DNA from: a bacterium
GTDB lineage: Bacteria > Bacillota_I > Bacilli_A > RF39 > UBA660
Reading direction: 5' to 3'
Length of the DNA stretch: 35,366 bases
Assembly: GCA_029099845.1 (NCBI GenBank)
Contig: JAQXOT010000003.1
Coordinates: forward strand, 1-35,366
Shown here one piece after another: positions 15,216 to 23,923 of the stretch (positions are counted from its first letter, which is position 1; the number at the start of each line of letters is the position of its first letter). The notes below the pieces were generated by a model, which had not been told where the DNA came from, searched no databases, and saw only the letters and a program-made list of their open reading frames with translations. The position numbers and the translations under genes are program-made.

Positions 15216-18200
15216 ATGGTAGAAATGGAAGTTAGAAAAGTAACAAAAGGTGTAGAATCAAACATGGTAGCGTTCGATTTTGAACGTACTCCAATTACCC
15301 AAATAGCTGATTATATCATTATAACAGCCTCAAATAACGGGACATCAGATATCCACTTTGATCCCCGTGATGATAATATGATGGTAAGATTTCGTATTGA
15401 TGGTGATTTACAAGATTATACTTGTATTCCTAAACTTTATGAAAGAACTTTAACTACTCGTTTAAAACTTTTAGCTAGTATGAATATTACCGAATCACGA
15501 CTACCACAAGATGGTGCTATCAAAGGAGAATTTGGTGGTAAATACCTTGATATGCGTGTATCTTGTCTTCCTCTTAATACCGGAGAAAAAATAGTTATTC
15601 GTATCCTAGACTATACTAGAAGTTTGCAAGGTATTGATAACCTTGGTTTTAATCAAACTAACTTAAAAAAAATAAAACGTATGATGGGTGTTCCAAATGG
15701 TATTATCTTAGTAACCGGGGCTACTGGTTCAGGAAAATCAACTACAGTTTATTCTATTCTTCAAGAGCTTAATAAGCCAGAAGTAAATATTATCACCGTT
15801 GAAGACCCAATTGAAATGAACATTGAAGGAATGAATCAAGTTCAAGTAAACTCTGAAATTGGTATGACATTCGCAGCTGCCCTTCGTTCTATTTTACGTC
15901 AAGACCCAAACGTTATTCTAATCGGAGAAATTCGTGACTCAGAAACCGCACAAATTGCCGTTCGTGCCTCAATTACTGGGCACTTAGTTTTATCTACAAT
16001 CCATACCAATAATGCCCTAGCAACCATTGAACGTCTACTAGATATGGACGTAGAACGTTATCTATTATCTACTTCCCTAACGGGAATCATTGCCCAAAGA
16101 CTTGCTAAACAATTATGTACATCATGTCGAATTGAAAGAGAAACTACAAAATATGAAAAAAAAGTCTTTAAAAAATTTATGCATCGTGATGTAGACAAAA
16201 TTTATGATGCCAATCCAAAAGGTTGTGAAAATTGCCGTAAAGGTTATAAAGGGCGTATTGCTATTCACGAAGTTTTGGAATTTGATGATGAAATAAGAAG
16301 TGCAGTTTCCAATCCAAAGTTAACTAAAGAAGAATTATCAGAAATGGTATACAATGAAAAAACAATTAGTATGTTACAAGACGCTTTAGGAAAAGCTATA
16401 TCTGGCTTAACTAGTTTTGAAGAAGTATATCGTGTTATTGAAATTGAAACTGATCCTGATGATGATACAGCTTATCTTACTCGTGCTATTGAAGACGATG
16501 AGGAAGAAGAAGACACTAAAAAGGAAACAGTTCAAACTAATTCACTTGATGACGTTGCAACTAAATCAGCAAATCAAGTATCAACAAACCAAACCAATCT
16601 TCAAAATCTGCCAAGATTTAATATTAATGGAACTGAAATTACTGATATTAAAAACATCAAAGCAACTAATATTAAACCAGTCGAGGCTGGGCAAACTCAA
16701 ACAACACAGCAGCCGTCAGTTCAAGCACCCCAAGTTAAAACCCCTAATCAAGCTCCAGCTCCAGCTCCAACTCAAGTTCCAGCTCAACCTCAACAACCAG
16801 TACCACAAAATAAACCAGCTGTATTACCACAAGTTGCTACTCTAACCAAGGAACAACAACTTGCTAATGCCCAAATGGAAAAAGCCAAAAAAGAACAAGC
16901 TGCCGCCCTTGCAAAACAGCAAAGCATCGTAGAAAAACCAATAATGTTAACTCAGGCCCAAGCTGAAGCTCAAGCAAAAATGGCTAAAGAAAAATTAAAT
17001 GCTATAACTGAAAAAGAAAATGAGAAAAAGCTAGCAGAAGTACTCGCAAAACCACAAAAAGTTACTAGTCAAAAATTAGTAGTTGCTAATCCAAATTTAA
17101 ATCCTACCATAGTAACTGCTGGTGAAAAGAAACAAATGCCTGCTCAAACTACTCCCCCTCAACAACAACCTTCAAATCTATATCAGTTACCAAAATCAAC
17201 AACACAACAGCAACAACCAAAAATTGCTCCACCAAAGATTGAAAAAATTGAAAAAGCTATCCCAGAACTAAATATTTCAATTCAAGCAGCCAAAGAACAA
17301 ACGCTTCTTCCAACTCAAACCAAAGCAGACTCACCACTAACTGAAGAAGATAATACATTCAATGAAAAAGATAAAGTACAAGAAATTGATATTAATAAAA
17401 TTAGCAAATCCCAAGATTTAAAGAAAGAAGAAAATCTAGCTAATAATCCACTTAAACCAACCATAAAACCAGAAGATGATAAAAATAAAGATAGCTTTGT
17501 TCCAATAATTATAGAATCTTTCGCAATTGATGACGATAAAAATCAACCAAAATTAAAAGAAATTAAAAAAGATGAAATAATAAAACCAATAGAAGAAAAA
17601 GGTTTAGTCAATAAAACGCCAAGCACTACAGAACTAAAAACTAGCGAAGCCAATACTATTCCTAAACCTATCCCTCCAAAAATGGAAACAATAAACTTAA
17701 CAAATTTCAAAACAACACCAGTTGCTACTACTCCATCAAAGATTCCAACTATTGTAGATGCACCAAAAGTTGAAAAAACGGAATTACCTAAGGCAGCAGA
17801 AACAACTACTCCAGTAGTTAAACCAACTGCTACTACTCCATCAAAAATTCCAACTATTGTGGATGCACCAAAAGTTGAAAAGACAGAATTACCTAAAGTA
17901 CAATCAACACTTACTACTGAAAACAGAGAAGATAGCGTTCAAATATCTCCACTTCCAAAAAAAGAAAAACCAAATATTTTTGAACTTCCAGCTGTTAACA
18001 CAAACGAAAAAATTAATTCAGCTATAAACGCTAACGAGTCACAGGAAAAAGAAAAAAAACCATTCATTACAGAAATGAAAGTTCCTAGTGTTAAACCAGA
18101 AGAAATTAAATCAGAAGTAACACCAAAGATCACAAAGCAAGAGGAAACAACAAAAACAACTTCTACTGAAAAGAAACCATTCATTACAGAAATGAAAGTT

Positions 18201-18950
18201 CCTAGTGCTAAGCCAGAAGAAGTTAAATCAGAAGTAACACCAAATGTCACACAACAAGAAGAACCAGCAAAAACTACTTCTACTGAAAAGAAACCATTCA
18301 TTACGGAAATGAAGATTACAAGTGCTAAACCAGTTGAAGCAACCTCAAAGATTACTAAAGAAGATAAAATACAACCTATTTCTACCGAAATGAAAAAAAC
18401 TACTCCTAAGTCAGAAGAAAAACAAGAAGTAAATAAAGAAGTTTCAAAAAAAGATGAAAAAGAAAAAACTACTTCTGCTGAAAAGAAACCATTTATTACA
18501 GAAATGAAAAAAACTGCTTCAGTTGCCACTAAAAAAGAAGAAAAAGATACAACTCCTAAAACAGAAGTTCCAAACAATACAGAACCTAAGAAAACCTTCT
18601 CCTTTAGTGTTGAGCCAAAAGAAAAAGATAAACAAATAAAACCAAATAATTCAAATGCTGATGAAAAAATGGTAGGAATTAAAGAAAATACAAAAAAAGA
18701 TAATTCTGAAATAGAAAAAGATAAAATAGAAAAAATAAAAGAAAGTACTACAACAAACGAAGAAAAGAAGCAAATTACTAAAAGCGAAAATATTCAAACA
18801 AAAAAAGAACAAAGTACTGAAACAAAAGACTCTAAAACTTCAGACAAAACAAATACCAATATACCAAAAGATAGCAAAGGTAAAACAAACACAACAGAAG
18901 TTTTAGATCTAGACATTGATGGAGAACTTCTAACATTAGGTGAAGATTAA
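15216..18950 (+). CDS. PilB/GspE-type secretion ATPase with a very long repetitive disordered tail
   Basis: A 1244-residue protein. Residues 1-410 form a complete type II secretion/type IV pilus assembly ATPase: Walker A GATGSGKST (168-176), Asp-box region, Walker B ILIGE (234-238), His box, and a tetracysteine zinc motif (Cys301, 304, 337, 340). It drives pilin polymerisation at the inner membrane face. The N-terminal MshEN domain of classical PilB is absent. From about residue 412 to the end the protein is low-complexity, rich in Lys, Glu, Thr, Pro and Gln, with tandem 39-residue units and a duplicated 23-residue block, ending in an acidic LDLDIDGELL segment. Typical relatives end near the core. 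The ATG at 15216 follows AAGGGGTTG; an in-frame TTG nine bases upstream is not needed. A terminator follows directly. Confidence 0.92.
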   Translation: MVEMEVRKVTKGVESNMVAFDFERTPITQIADYIIITASNNGTSDIHFDPRDDNMMVRFRIDGDLQDYTCIPKLYERTLTTRLKLLASMNITESRLPQDGAIKGEFGGKYLDMRVSCLPLNTGEKIVIRILDYTRSLQGIDNLGFNQTNLKKIKRMMGVPNGIILVTGATGSGKSTTVYSILQELNKPEVNIITVEDPIEMNIEGMNQVQVNSEIGMTFAAALRSILRQDPNVILIGEIRDSETAQIAVRASITGHLVLSTIHTNNALATIERLLDMDVERYLLSTSLTGIIAQRLAKQLCTSCRIERETTKYEKKVFKKFMHRDVDKIYDANPKGCENCRKGYKGRIAIHEVLEFDDEIRSAVSNPKLTKEELSEMVYNEKTISMLQDALGKAISGLTSFEEVYRVIEIETDPDDDTAYLTRAIEDDEEEEDTKKETVQTNSLDDVATKSANQVSTNQTNLQNLPRFNINGTEITDIKNIKATNIKPVEAGQTQTTQQPSVQAPQVKTPNQAPAPAPTQVPAQPQQPVPQNKPAVLPQVATLTKEQQLANAQMEKAKKEQAAALAKQQSIVEKPIMLTQAQAEAQAKMAKEKLNAITEKENEKKLAEVLAKPQKVTSQKLVVANPNLNPTIVTAGEKKQMPAQTTPPQQQPSNLYQLPKSTTQQQQPKIAPPKIEKIEKAIPELNISIQAAKEQTLLPTQTKADSPLTEEDNTFNEKDKVQEIDINKISKSQDLKKEENLANNPLKPTIKPEDDKNKDSFVPIIIESFAIDDDKNQPKLKEIKKDEIIKPIEEKGLVNKTPSTTELKTSEANTIPKPIPPKMETINLTNFKTTPVATTPSKIPTIVDAPKVEKTELPKAAETTTPVVKPTATTPSKIPTIVDAPKVEKTELPKVQSTLTTENREDSVQISPLPKKEKPNIFELPAVNTNEKINSAINANESQEKEKKPFITEMKVPSVKPEEIKSEVTPKITKQEETTKTTSTEKKPFITEMKVPSAKPEEVKSEVTPNVTQQEEPAKTTSTEKKPFITEMKITSAKPVEATSKITKEDKIQPISTEMKKTTPKSEEKQEVNKEVSKKDEKEKTTSAEKKPFITEMKKTASVATKKEEKDTTPKTEVPNNTEPKKTFSFSVEPKEKDKQIKPNNSNADEKMVGIKENTKKDNSEIEKDKIEKIKESTTTNEEKKQITKSENIQTKKEQSTETKDSKTSDKTNTNIPKDSKGKTNTTEVLDLDIDGELLTLGED
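17724..17897 (+). repeat. Duplicated 69-bp coding block in the ATPase tail
   Basis: Two copies (17724-17792 and 17829-17897) each encode 23 residues beginning ATTPSKIPTIVDAPK and ending in TELPK. They are offset by 105 bases, keep the frame and differ at a few third positions, so the protein sequence is preserved while the DNA has drifted. Confidence 0.85.
18051..18512 (+). repeat. Tandem 117-bp coding repeats in the ATPase tail
   Basis: Units starting EKKPFITEMK begin at 18051, 18168, 18285 and 18480. The first two steps are exactly 117 bases (39 residues); the last is longer and contains a degenerate half-unit STEMKKT. Units decay toward the 3' side. The EKKPFITEMK core is the best-kept part, whereas the flanking KPEE/SEVTP segments vary. 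Confidence 0.88.
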
Positions 18951-18979
18951 AATACTACTTAAAAAAGTAGTATTTTTTT
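18951..18979 (+). terminator. Intrinsic terminator of the pilus ATPase gene
   Basis: AATACTACTT and AAGTAGTATT form a stem with a small A-rich loop directly after the stop codon, followed by TTTTTTT on the plus strand. Confidence 0.9.
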
Positions 18980-18998
18980 ATGATTATTACAAGTCCAT

Positions 18999-19025
18999 AA
19001 AAAAGAACTGTATATTTTACAATTC
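18999..19025 (-). terminator. Intrinsic terminator of tmk
   Basis: On the minus strand GAATTGTA pairs with TACAGTTC (one G-U pair, five-base loop), followed by a T-run. The 5' arm is made from the last codons of tmk and the stop codon lies in the hairpin. Confidence 0.8.
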
Positions 19026-19682
19026 TTCAATTAATTTAACAATTTCATCATTAATATCTTCTATTGTACGAATTTTGCCATCTTGAACGCATTCTACTTT
19101 ATCCCAATTATAAAGTTCTGATAATTCAATATATGCTGCCTCTGCCAATTTTAAATGTTCTGGTGACTTTTCTGCTTGATCAAGATTCGTCCTATTCTTT
19201 TTCAATTCACAAGAATACTCATATGGCATATGTAAAAATATTGTTTTATCTGGTTTTGGCAATTTTAATAACCAATATTCTAGCTTATCGATCCATTGAT
19301 ACATATTAAATCTCTCATCTTTATCATGAATTTTTCCACCTTGATGAGCTAAGCTTGATGTTGTATAACGATCAAGTAAAACATAGTAGTCATCTTCCAA
19401 ATATTTTAACGCTTTTCCAATATTATATTTGCGATCTGCCGCATAATATAAACAAGCTACATAAGGGTCAACATTTGGTGCCCCTTCTGGGAAAAAACCT
19501 TCTGATATTTCTGGCTTCCCTAAATACGCTCCTACTATTTTCCCCGTTGGCGTATCATACATAGGAAAGCTTAAACTAATACACTTTTTCCCCATTGCAT
19601 TTAATCTTTTTTCTAATAATTCAGCCTGTGTTTGCTTACCAGAACAATCAGTTCCTTCAATAACAATAATTTTCCCAGCCAT
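19017..19682 (-). CDS. tmk: Thymidylate kinase
   Basis: A 221-residue nucleotide kinase forming dTDP from dTMP. The P-loop is EGTDCSGKQT (about residues 9-18), the DRY motif is LLDRYTTSS (about 97), and a LID-like segment follows in the C-terminal third (KNRTNLDQAEKSPEH). The GTDCSGKQT form and an insertion around FFPEGAPNVDPY mark a Clostridia/Bacilli subtype slightly longer than E. coli Tmk. Two adjacent ATGs follow AGGAGGAATA; I use the second (seven-base spacing), but the first at 19685 is possible. It is a single-gene unit, not next to holB or recR as in Bacillus. Confidence 0.88.
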   Translation of the reverse strand: MAGKIIVIEGTDCSGKQTQAELLEKRLNAMGKKCISLSFPMYDTPTGKIVGAYLGKPEISEGFFPEGAPNVDPYVACLYYAADRKYNIGKALKYLEDDYYVLLDRYTTSSLAHQGGKIHDKDERFNMYQWIDKLEYWLLKLPKPDKTIFLHMPYEYSCELKKNRTNLDQAEKSPEHLKLAEAAYIELSELYNWDKVECVQDGKIRTIEDINDEIVKLIEEL

Positions 19683-19806
19683 CATTATTCCTCCTAACAT
19701 TATAAAGAAATATATTATATTCCTTCTTTTTTAAATTTCTTTCTAATAGTTATACCTATTTACCCCACTTTTAGTTTACCAAAAAATACCTTGCTTAACA
19801 AGAAAT

Positions 19807-19833
19807 AAAAAAAAATAGGCGTCTATTAGACAC
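19807..19833 (-). terminator. Intrinsic terminator of the lepA-hemW-HD operon
   Basis: On the minus strand GTGTCT pairs with AGACGC around AAT, followed after CTA by nine T residues. The stem spans the end of the HD gene, with its stop codon in the hairpin. Confidence 0.82.
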
Positions 19834-20407
19834 ATATTTCATCATTTTCATCAAAAGGTAACAAAATACATTTACGGCTAGCTAAATAATCACATAAATG
19901 AACAAAATTTTGATATTTTGTCTTTGGCTTTTCTAGTACTTCTACCCCATGATAATCAGTTGTAAAAGGACCCATATGTGTCTTAATAGCATCACATATA
20001 AATTCAATTTCTTCAACCTCTAATCCTAAAACTTCTTCATTATCCATAATATAATCAGCCATCAAAATAGGATGATCAAAACGAGTATATTGTTCCTTAG
20101 GAAGTCCAGACTTTAAACCATCATGTAATATTAAAGCCATAATCATCATATCTTTTTCCAAACTAGTATACTTATCTCCCGTACAAGGATCACTTAAAAT
20201 TTCAACCGCAATTCTAACTGCCGCTTTAGTATGACGTAAAAGTCCACCTTCCCCACTAGCATAAGCTGGATGATATTTTCCTGTAGAAGCTGCTGGAACA
20301 ACAAAAAAATAATCTGGCAACAACTTTATCATTTCACAAGCCGCCTTTTTTATTCTTTCATCTTTAATATATGCAACTTCACTCTTAAACTTTAAAACTT
20401 TATCCAT
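19826..20407 (-). CDS. HD-domain phosphohydrolase
   Basis: A 193-residue soluble protein with HD-superfamily metal motifs: LLRHTK (His about 58), LILHDGLK (the HD pair about 95), FDHP (about 110), KTHMGP (about 142) and a final Asp in LCDYLASRK. Members hydrolyse nucleotides or cyclic nucleotides; this one most resembles stand-alone HD proteins of unknown substrate. AAGGTGAAATAA supports the start, which overlaps the hemW stop by eight bases. It is last in the lepA operon and ends in a terminator. A role in nucleotide turnover is inferred. Confidence 0.8.
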   Translation of the reverse strand: MDKVLKFKSEVAYIKDERIKKAACEMIKLLPDYFFVVPAASTGKYHPAYASGEGGLLRHTKAAVRIAVEILSDPCTGDKYTSLEKDMMIMALILHDGLKSGLPKEQYTRFDHPILMADYIMDNEEVLGLEVEEIEFICDAIKTHMGPFTTDYHGVEVLEKPKTKYQNFVHLCDYLASRKCILLPFDENDEICV

Positions 20408-21500
20408 TTATTTCACCTTCTAAAAACTCTATAATAATTCGATTACTAATATACCAATAATCCTCATTTATATAAATTCTTTCATTATTTTCAAAAAGAA
20501 AACCATCTTTAACTAATTTATCATAATTATAATATTCATCTACATCTTTTCCATATAATTTTTTAAATTTATCCCTTAAAATTCCCTTACTTGTTCGCAA
20601 ATTTAGAATAATCTCATACTCCATTTTATCATGAAAATTCAACTCTTCACAATCTCTAGCAAAAAACTCAGTACAATATTTAGTCACTGAACGAGTATTA
20701 TTAATTCTTTTATTACCAATATAACTACTAGCTCCCGCTCCGAATCCATAATACTCAAAATTATTCCAATATACTAAATTATGTTTTGACTCATAACCCT
20801 TCAAGCAAAAATTACTAATTTCATAATGTTCAAAGCCTCGATCTTTTAAATACTTCCTAATAAAATTATACATTTCAGAATCTAAATCTTCATCAATGCT
20901 TTCAATGCCTTTAATACCAAGAATCGTGTTATTCTCAATTATTAATGAATATGTTGAAATATGCTTAATACCCAAACTATAAATAAATTCTAAATCATTT
21001 TTTAAATCTAAAATATCTTCACCAGGAAGTGCATAAATTAAATCGACATTAATATTATAAAGTCCAAGCTTCTTTGCATAATTAATAATTTCAACTACAT
21101 GGCTTTTATCCAATGTTCGCTTTAACAATTTAAGTAAACTCTCATTAGTAGTTTCAATTCCAAAGCTAAGTCGATTAACTCCATACTTTTTATATAAATC
21201 TAATTTAGAAAAATCGGTACTTTCAAAATTACCTTCAATCGTAAATTCAAAATCAGTAGCCCTCTTAAATATTTTAGTTATTTCTAATAATTTTGTTAAC
21301 TGTTTAATATTTAAGACACTAGGTGTCCCACCACCAATATAAATAGTTTTTACTACCTCGCCCTTATAATTTGTTTCAATTTCTAATTTTAAAGCTTCTA
21401 AATACTCATCAACCATTTTTTCATTATAAAATATCTTACAAAAATCACAATAAGAACAAATATTTTGACAAAATGGAATATGTATGTAAACACTTATCAT
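20400..21500 (-). CDS. hemW: Radical SAM heme chaperone HemW-like protein
   Basis: A 366-residue radical SAM protein. The iron-sulfur motif is CQNICSYC (C-X3-C-X2-C, about residue 11), with a further Cys two residues on, as in HemW. GGGTPS, NRLSFGIET, a NVDLIYALPGE block and a GFGAGASSY block follow, then the short HemN C-terminal domain. It lies downstream of lepA, as in B. subtilis. HemW-type proteins bind heme and differ from true coproporphyrinogen oxidase HemN by this short N-terminus. Translation could extend 49 residues upstream, but that part overlaps the HTH gene and lacks family sequence; the ATG at 21500 has AAGGAAAA before it. Confidence 0.87.
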   Translation of the reverse strand: MISVYIHIPFCQNICSYCDFCKIFYNEKMVDEYLEALKLEIETNYKGEVVKTIYIGGGTPSVLNIKQLTKLLEITKIFKRATDFEFTIEGNFESTDFSKLDLYKKYGVNRLSFGIETTNESLLKLLKRTLDKSHVVEIINYAKKLGLYNINVDLIYALPGEDILDLKNDLEFIYSLGIKHISTYSLIIENNTILGIKGIESIDEDLDSEMYNFIRKYLKDRGFEHYEISNFCLKGYESKHNLVYWNNFEYYGFGAGASSYIGNKRINNTRSVTKYCTEFFARDCEELNFHDKMEYEIILNLRTSKGILRDKFKKLYGKDVDEYYNYDKLVKDGFLFENNERIYINEDYWYISNRIIIEFLEGEING

Positions 21501-21504
21501 TAAT

Positions 21505-21948
21505 CTATTTTCCTTTTTTATTATTAGGAGAATTTTTTCCTGTTTTATTAATAGCGTACTGTTCTGTAACTTTTTCATATAATTCTTTACCCAAATTTTC
21601 TTCCGTAAAAGAACTATAAATTGTACCGACTGATGGGCCATCTTCAACCACTAAATCTTTTAGACTTAGACCATCTTCAACCATTTGTATAGCTAAAATT
21701 TTTGCTTGTTCACCAGATATTTTTTTATGGCCAAGATTACCCTTTGTTGTTTTAGCCTCTAGCCACCTATTTTTTTTAGTTTCATCAACTAATTTTTGCA
21801 ATGTTGAATTAAGTCTAATAGTTTGAGTACCACTTAAAGCTCTGACAATAGTTGGTTTAGAAACTTTATAGTGATCCGCTAAAACTTGCATTGTAACATC
21901 AGTATTAATATACGTTAACGCTATTTTATGCAACAATATTTTATCCAT
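21505..21948 (-). CDS. SpoIIID-like helix-turn-helix protein
   Basis: A 147-residue predicted DNA-binding protein. Residues about 5-38 form a helix-turn-helix (VLADHYKVSKPTIVRAL) closely patterned on SpoIIID/resolvase HTH domains. A second HTH-like segment appears at about 84-115 (LSLKDLVVEDGPSVGTIYSSF). The tail is basic and Asn/Lys-rich. GGTGAATAAT precedes the ATG at 21948, one base after the lepA stop, and hemW begins four bases after its own stop, so it is embedded in the lepA-hemW operon. Targets are unknown, and homology to SpoIIID is suggested by the first HTH only. Confidence 0.68.
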   Translation of the reverse strand: MDKILLHKIALTYINTDVTMQVLADHYKVSKPTIVRALSGTQTIRLNSTLQKLVDETKKNRWLEAKTTKGNLGHKKISGEQAKILAIQMVEDGLSLKDLVVEDGPSVGTIYSSFTEENLGKELYEKVTEQYAINKTGKNSPNNKKGK

Positions 21949-21949
21949 A

Positions 21950-23746
21950 TTATTCACCATCCATACTCAATACACTCATAAATGCTTCCTGTGGAAGATC
22001 AACACTTCCAATCTGTTTCATCCTCTTTTTGCCCTCTTTTTGTTTCTCCAAAAGTTTTTTCTTTCTTGTGACATCTCCACCATAACATTTAGCTAAAACA
22101 TCCTTACGCAATGCTTTAACAGTACTCCTTGCAATAACATGTGTACCTAACGCTGCTTGTATTGGGATTTCAAATAATTGTCTAGGAATAGATTCCTTCA
22201 ACTTTTCTACTACCCCTCTACCACGACGATAAGCAAAGTCTTTATGAACAATGACACTAAGCGCATCAACCAACTCACCATTAAGTAAAATATCCATCTT
22301 AACCAAGTCACTACTTCTATACCCAACAACTTCATAATCAAAAGAAGCATACCCTTTAGTATAAGACTTTAGTTTATCAAAAAAGTCATAAACAATTTCC
22401 GATAAAGGTAATTCATAATGAATATTGACCCTCGTAGTATCAATATATTCCATATTTAAATAAATACCTCTTTTTTCCTGACAAAGTTTCATAATAGCCC
22501 CAATATAATCTTTTGGAGTAAAAATATTTGTCTTAATATAAGGCTCTCTAATTTCTTTAATCTTACTTTTATCAGGTAACTTATTAGGAGCATCAACAAG
22601 TATCAATTCTCCATTAGTCAAAACCACTTCATAAATAACAGATGGTGCAGTCATAATCAAATCAATATTAAATTCTCTCGTTACACGTTCACGAATAATA
22701 TCCATATGTAAAAGCCCTAAAAAACCACATCGAAAACCAAAACCCAAAGCACTAGACGTTTCAGGTTCAAAAACTAACGAAGCATCATTTAATTTAAGCT
22801 TTTCTAAAGCCTCCCGTAAATCTTCAAATTTAGAAGTATCAATAGGATAAACTCCACAAAAAACCATAGACTTCATTGGCTTATATCCAGGAAGACACTC
22901 CTTCGCCGGATTATTAGCTAAAGTTATGGTGTCCCCAACTTTTACATCAGAAATATTTTTAATACTAGCACTAATAAAACCAACTTCACCAGCTACTAAC
23001 TCTGTTTTTTTAACTTCCTTAGGTGTACTAGTATTAATTGATAAAACCTCATAACTTGCTTTAGTCTCCATCATTTGAATAATATCCCCAACTTTAATTT
23101 TCCCATTAACTATTCTAGTTGAAACTACAATACCACGATATGGATCAAAAACGCTATCAAATATTAATCCCTGTAACGGTTTATTTATATCACCTTTAGG
23201 AGCTGGAATCTTTTTAATTACATTCTCAACTAATTCTTTTATCCCAATTCCATTTTTAGCACTTGTCAAAATAATATCTTCCTTATCAAAACCTAACATT
23301 TCCAATTCTTCTGTCACTCTTTCAATATCAGCAGATGGTAAATCAATTTTATTTATAACCGGAATAATTGCTAAATTATTATCAAGAGCTAAATAAAGAT
23401 TAGCTAAAGTTTGTGCTTCAATTCCTTGTGCCGCATCAACCACTAAAATAGCTCCTTCACAAGCTGCTAAACTTCTTGATACTTCATAAGAAAAATCAAC
23501 ATGACCAGGAGTATCAATTAAATTCAAATCATATAACACACCATTATAATTATAAGAAAGTTGTACGGCATTTAACTTAATAGTAATACCTCTTTCTCTT
23601 TCTAAATCCATTGAATCAAGCATTTGCTCCTTTAATTCTCTTTTTTCAATAGCACCAGTTAATTCCAATATTCGATCAGCAAGTGTACTCTTCCCATGAT
23701 CAATATGGGCTATAATACAAAAATTTCTAATATTATCCTGCATCAT
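21950..23746 (-). CDS. lepA: Elongation factor 4 (LepA)
   Basis: A 598-residue translational GTPase that acts on the ribosome, affecting back-translocation or initiation and biogenesis. G1 is [10 protein letters not shown]3 DTPGHVDF, G4 NKIDLP and G5 TSAKNG. LepA-specific C-terminal blocks are present ([24 protein letters not shown] split over the last 50 residues). Length equals the family norm. AGGAGGTCTTT precedes two ATGs; I use the first at 23746. It heads the operon lepA - HTH - hemW - HD. Confidence 0.97.
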   Translation of the reverse strand: MMQDNIRNFCIIAHIDHGKSTLADRILELTGAIEKRELKEQMLDSMDLERERGITIKLNAVQLSYNYNGVLYDLNLIDTPGHVDFSYEVSRSLAACEGAILVVDAAQGIEAQTLANLYLALDNNLAIIPVINKIDLPSADIERVTEELEMLGFDKEDIILTSAKNGIGIKELVENVIKKIPAPKGDINKPLQGLIFDSVFDPYRGIVVSTRIVNGKIKVGDIIQMMETKASYEVLSINTSTPKEVKKTELVAGEVGFISASIKNISDVKVGDTITLANNPAKECLPGYKPMKSMVFCGVYPIDTSKFEDLREALEKLKLNDASLVFEPETSSALGFGFRCGFLGLLHMDIIRERVTREFNIDLIMTAPSVIYEVVLTNGELILVDAPNKLPDKSKIKEIREPYIKTNIFTPKDYIGAIMKLCQEKRGIYLNMEYIDTTRVNIHYELPLSEIVYDFFDKLKSYTKGYASFDYEVVGYRSSDLVKMDILLNGELVDALSVIVHKDFAYRRGRGVVEKLKESIPRQLFEIPIQAALGTHVIARSTVKALRKDVLAKCYGGDVTRKKKLLEKQKEGKKRMKQIGSVDLPQEAFMSVLSMDGE

Positions 23747-23787
23747 AAAGACCTCCTGTAAGACTAATTCTACCAAAAAAGAAAACT

Positions 23788-23822
23788 AAAAAAAAGAAAT
23801 AATACTAATAAAAGTATTATTT
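23788..23822 (-). terminator. Intrinsic terminator downstream of ymfH
   Basis: On the minus strand AAATAATAC pairs with GTATTATTT around an eight-base loop, followed after one C by eight T residues. It is about 100 bases past the ymfH stop codon. The space between (23823-23923) is AT-rich and I see no gene in it. Confidence 0.85.
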
Positions 23823-23923
23823 ATCAAATATAAAAGTAAATCAACTATTAAATAGATTTAAACCCAGCTCTAAAATATTACTAAAAACTAATATATATTT
23901 ATATAAATAAAGCTCCAATTGCC

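Noticed and set aside
16417-16845. Plus-strand open frame inside the ATPase gene
   Set aside because: Out-of-frame reading of the Gln/Pro-rich tail, giving a Leu/Lys-rich product; no upstream signal.
17724-18512. CRISPR-like array
   Set aside because: The repeats are coding, in frame, of 69 and 117 bp, with no unique spacers between short palindromic repeats and no cas genes nearby.
17939-18577. 212-codon open frame antisense to the ATPase tail
   Set aside because: It mirrors the low-complexity repeats, has no ribosome-binding site and gives an implausible Ser/Phe/Val-rich product. The plus frame is continuous with a real ATPase core.
15207-18950. The long ATPase as two genes joined by a frameshift
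   Set aside because: No internal start with a ribosome-binding site is evident at the core/tail junction and the frame is continuous. An assembly artefact cannot be excluded without reads.
21501-21647. N-terminal extension of hemW by 49 residues
   Set aside because: The added part overlaps the HTH gene, has no HemW family sequence, and a suitable ATG with an AAGGA site lies at 21500.
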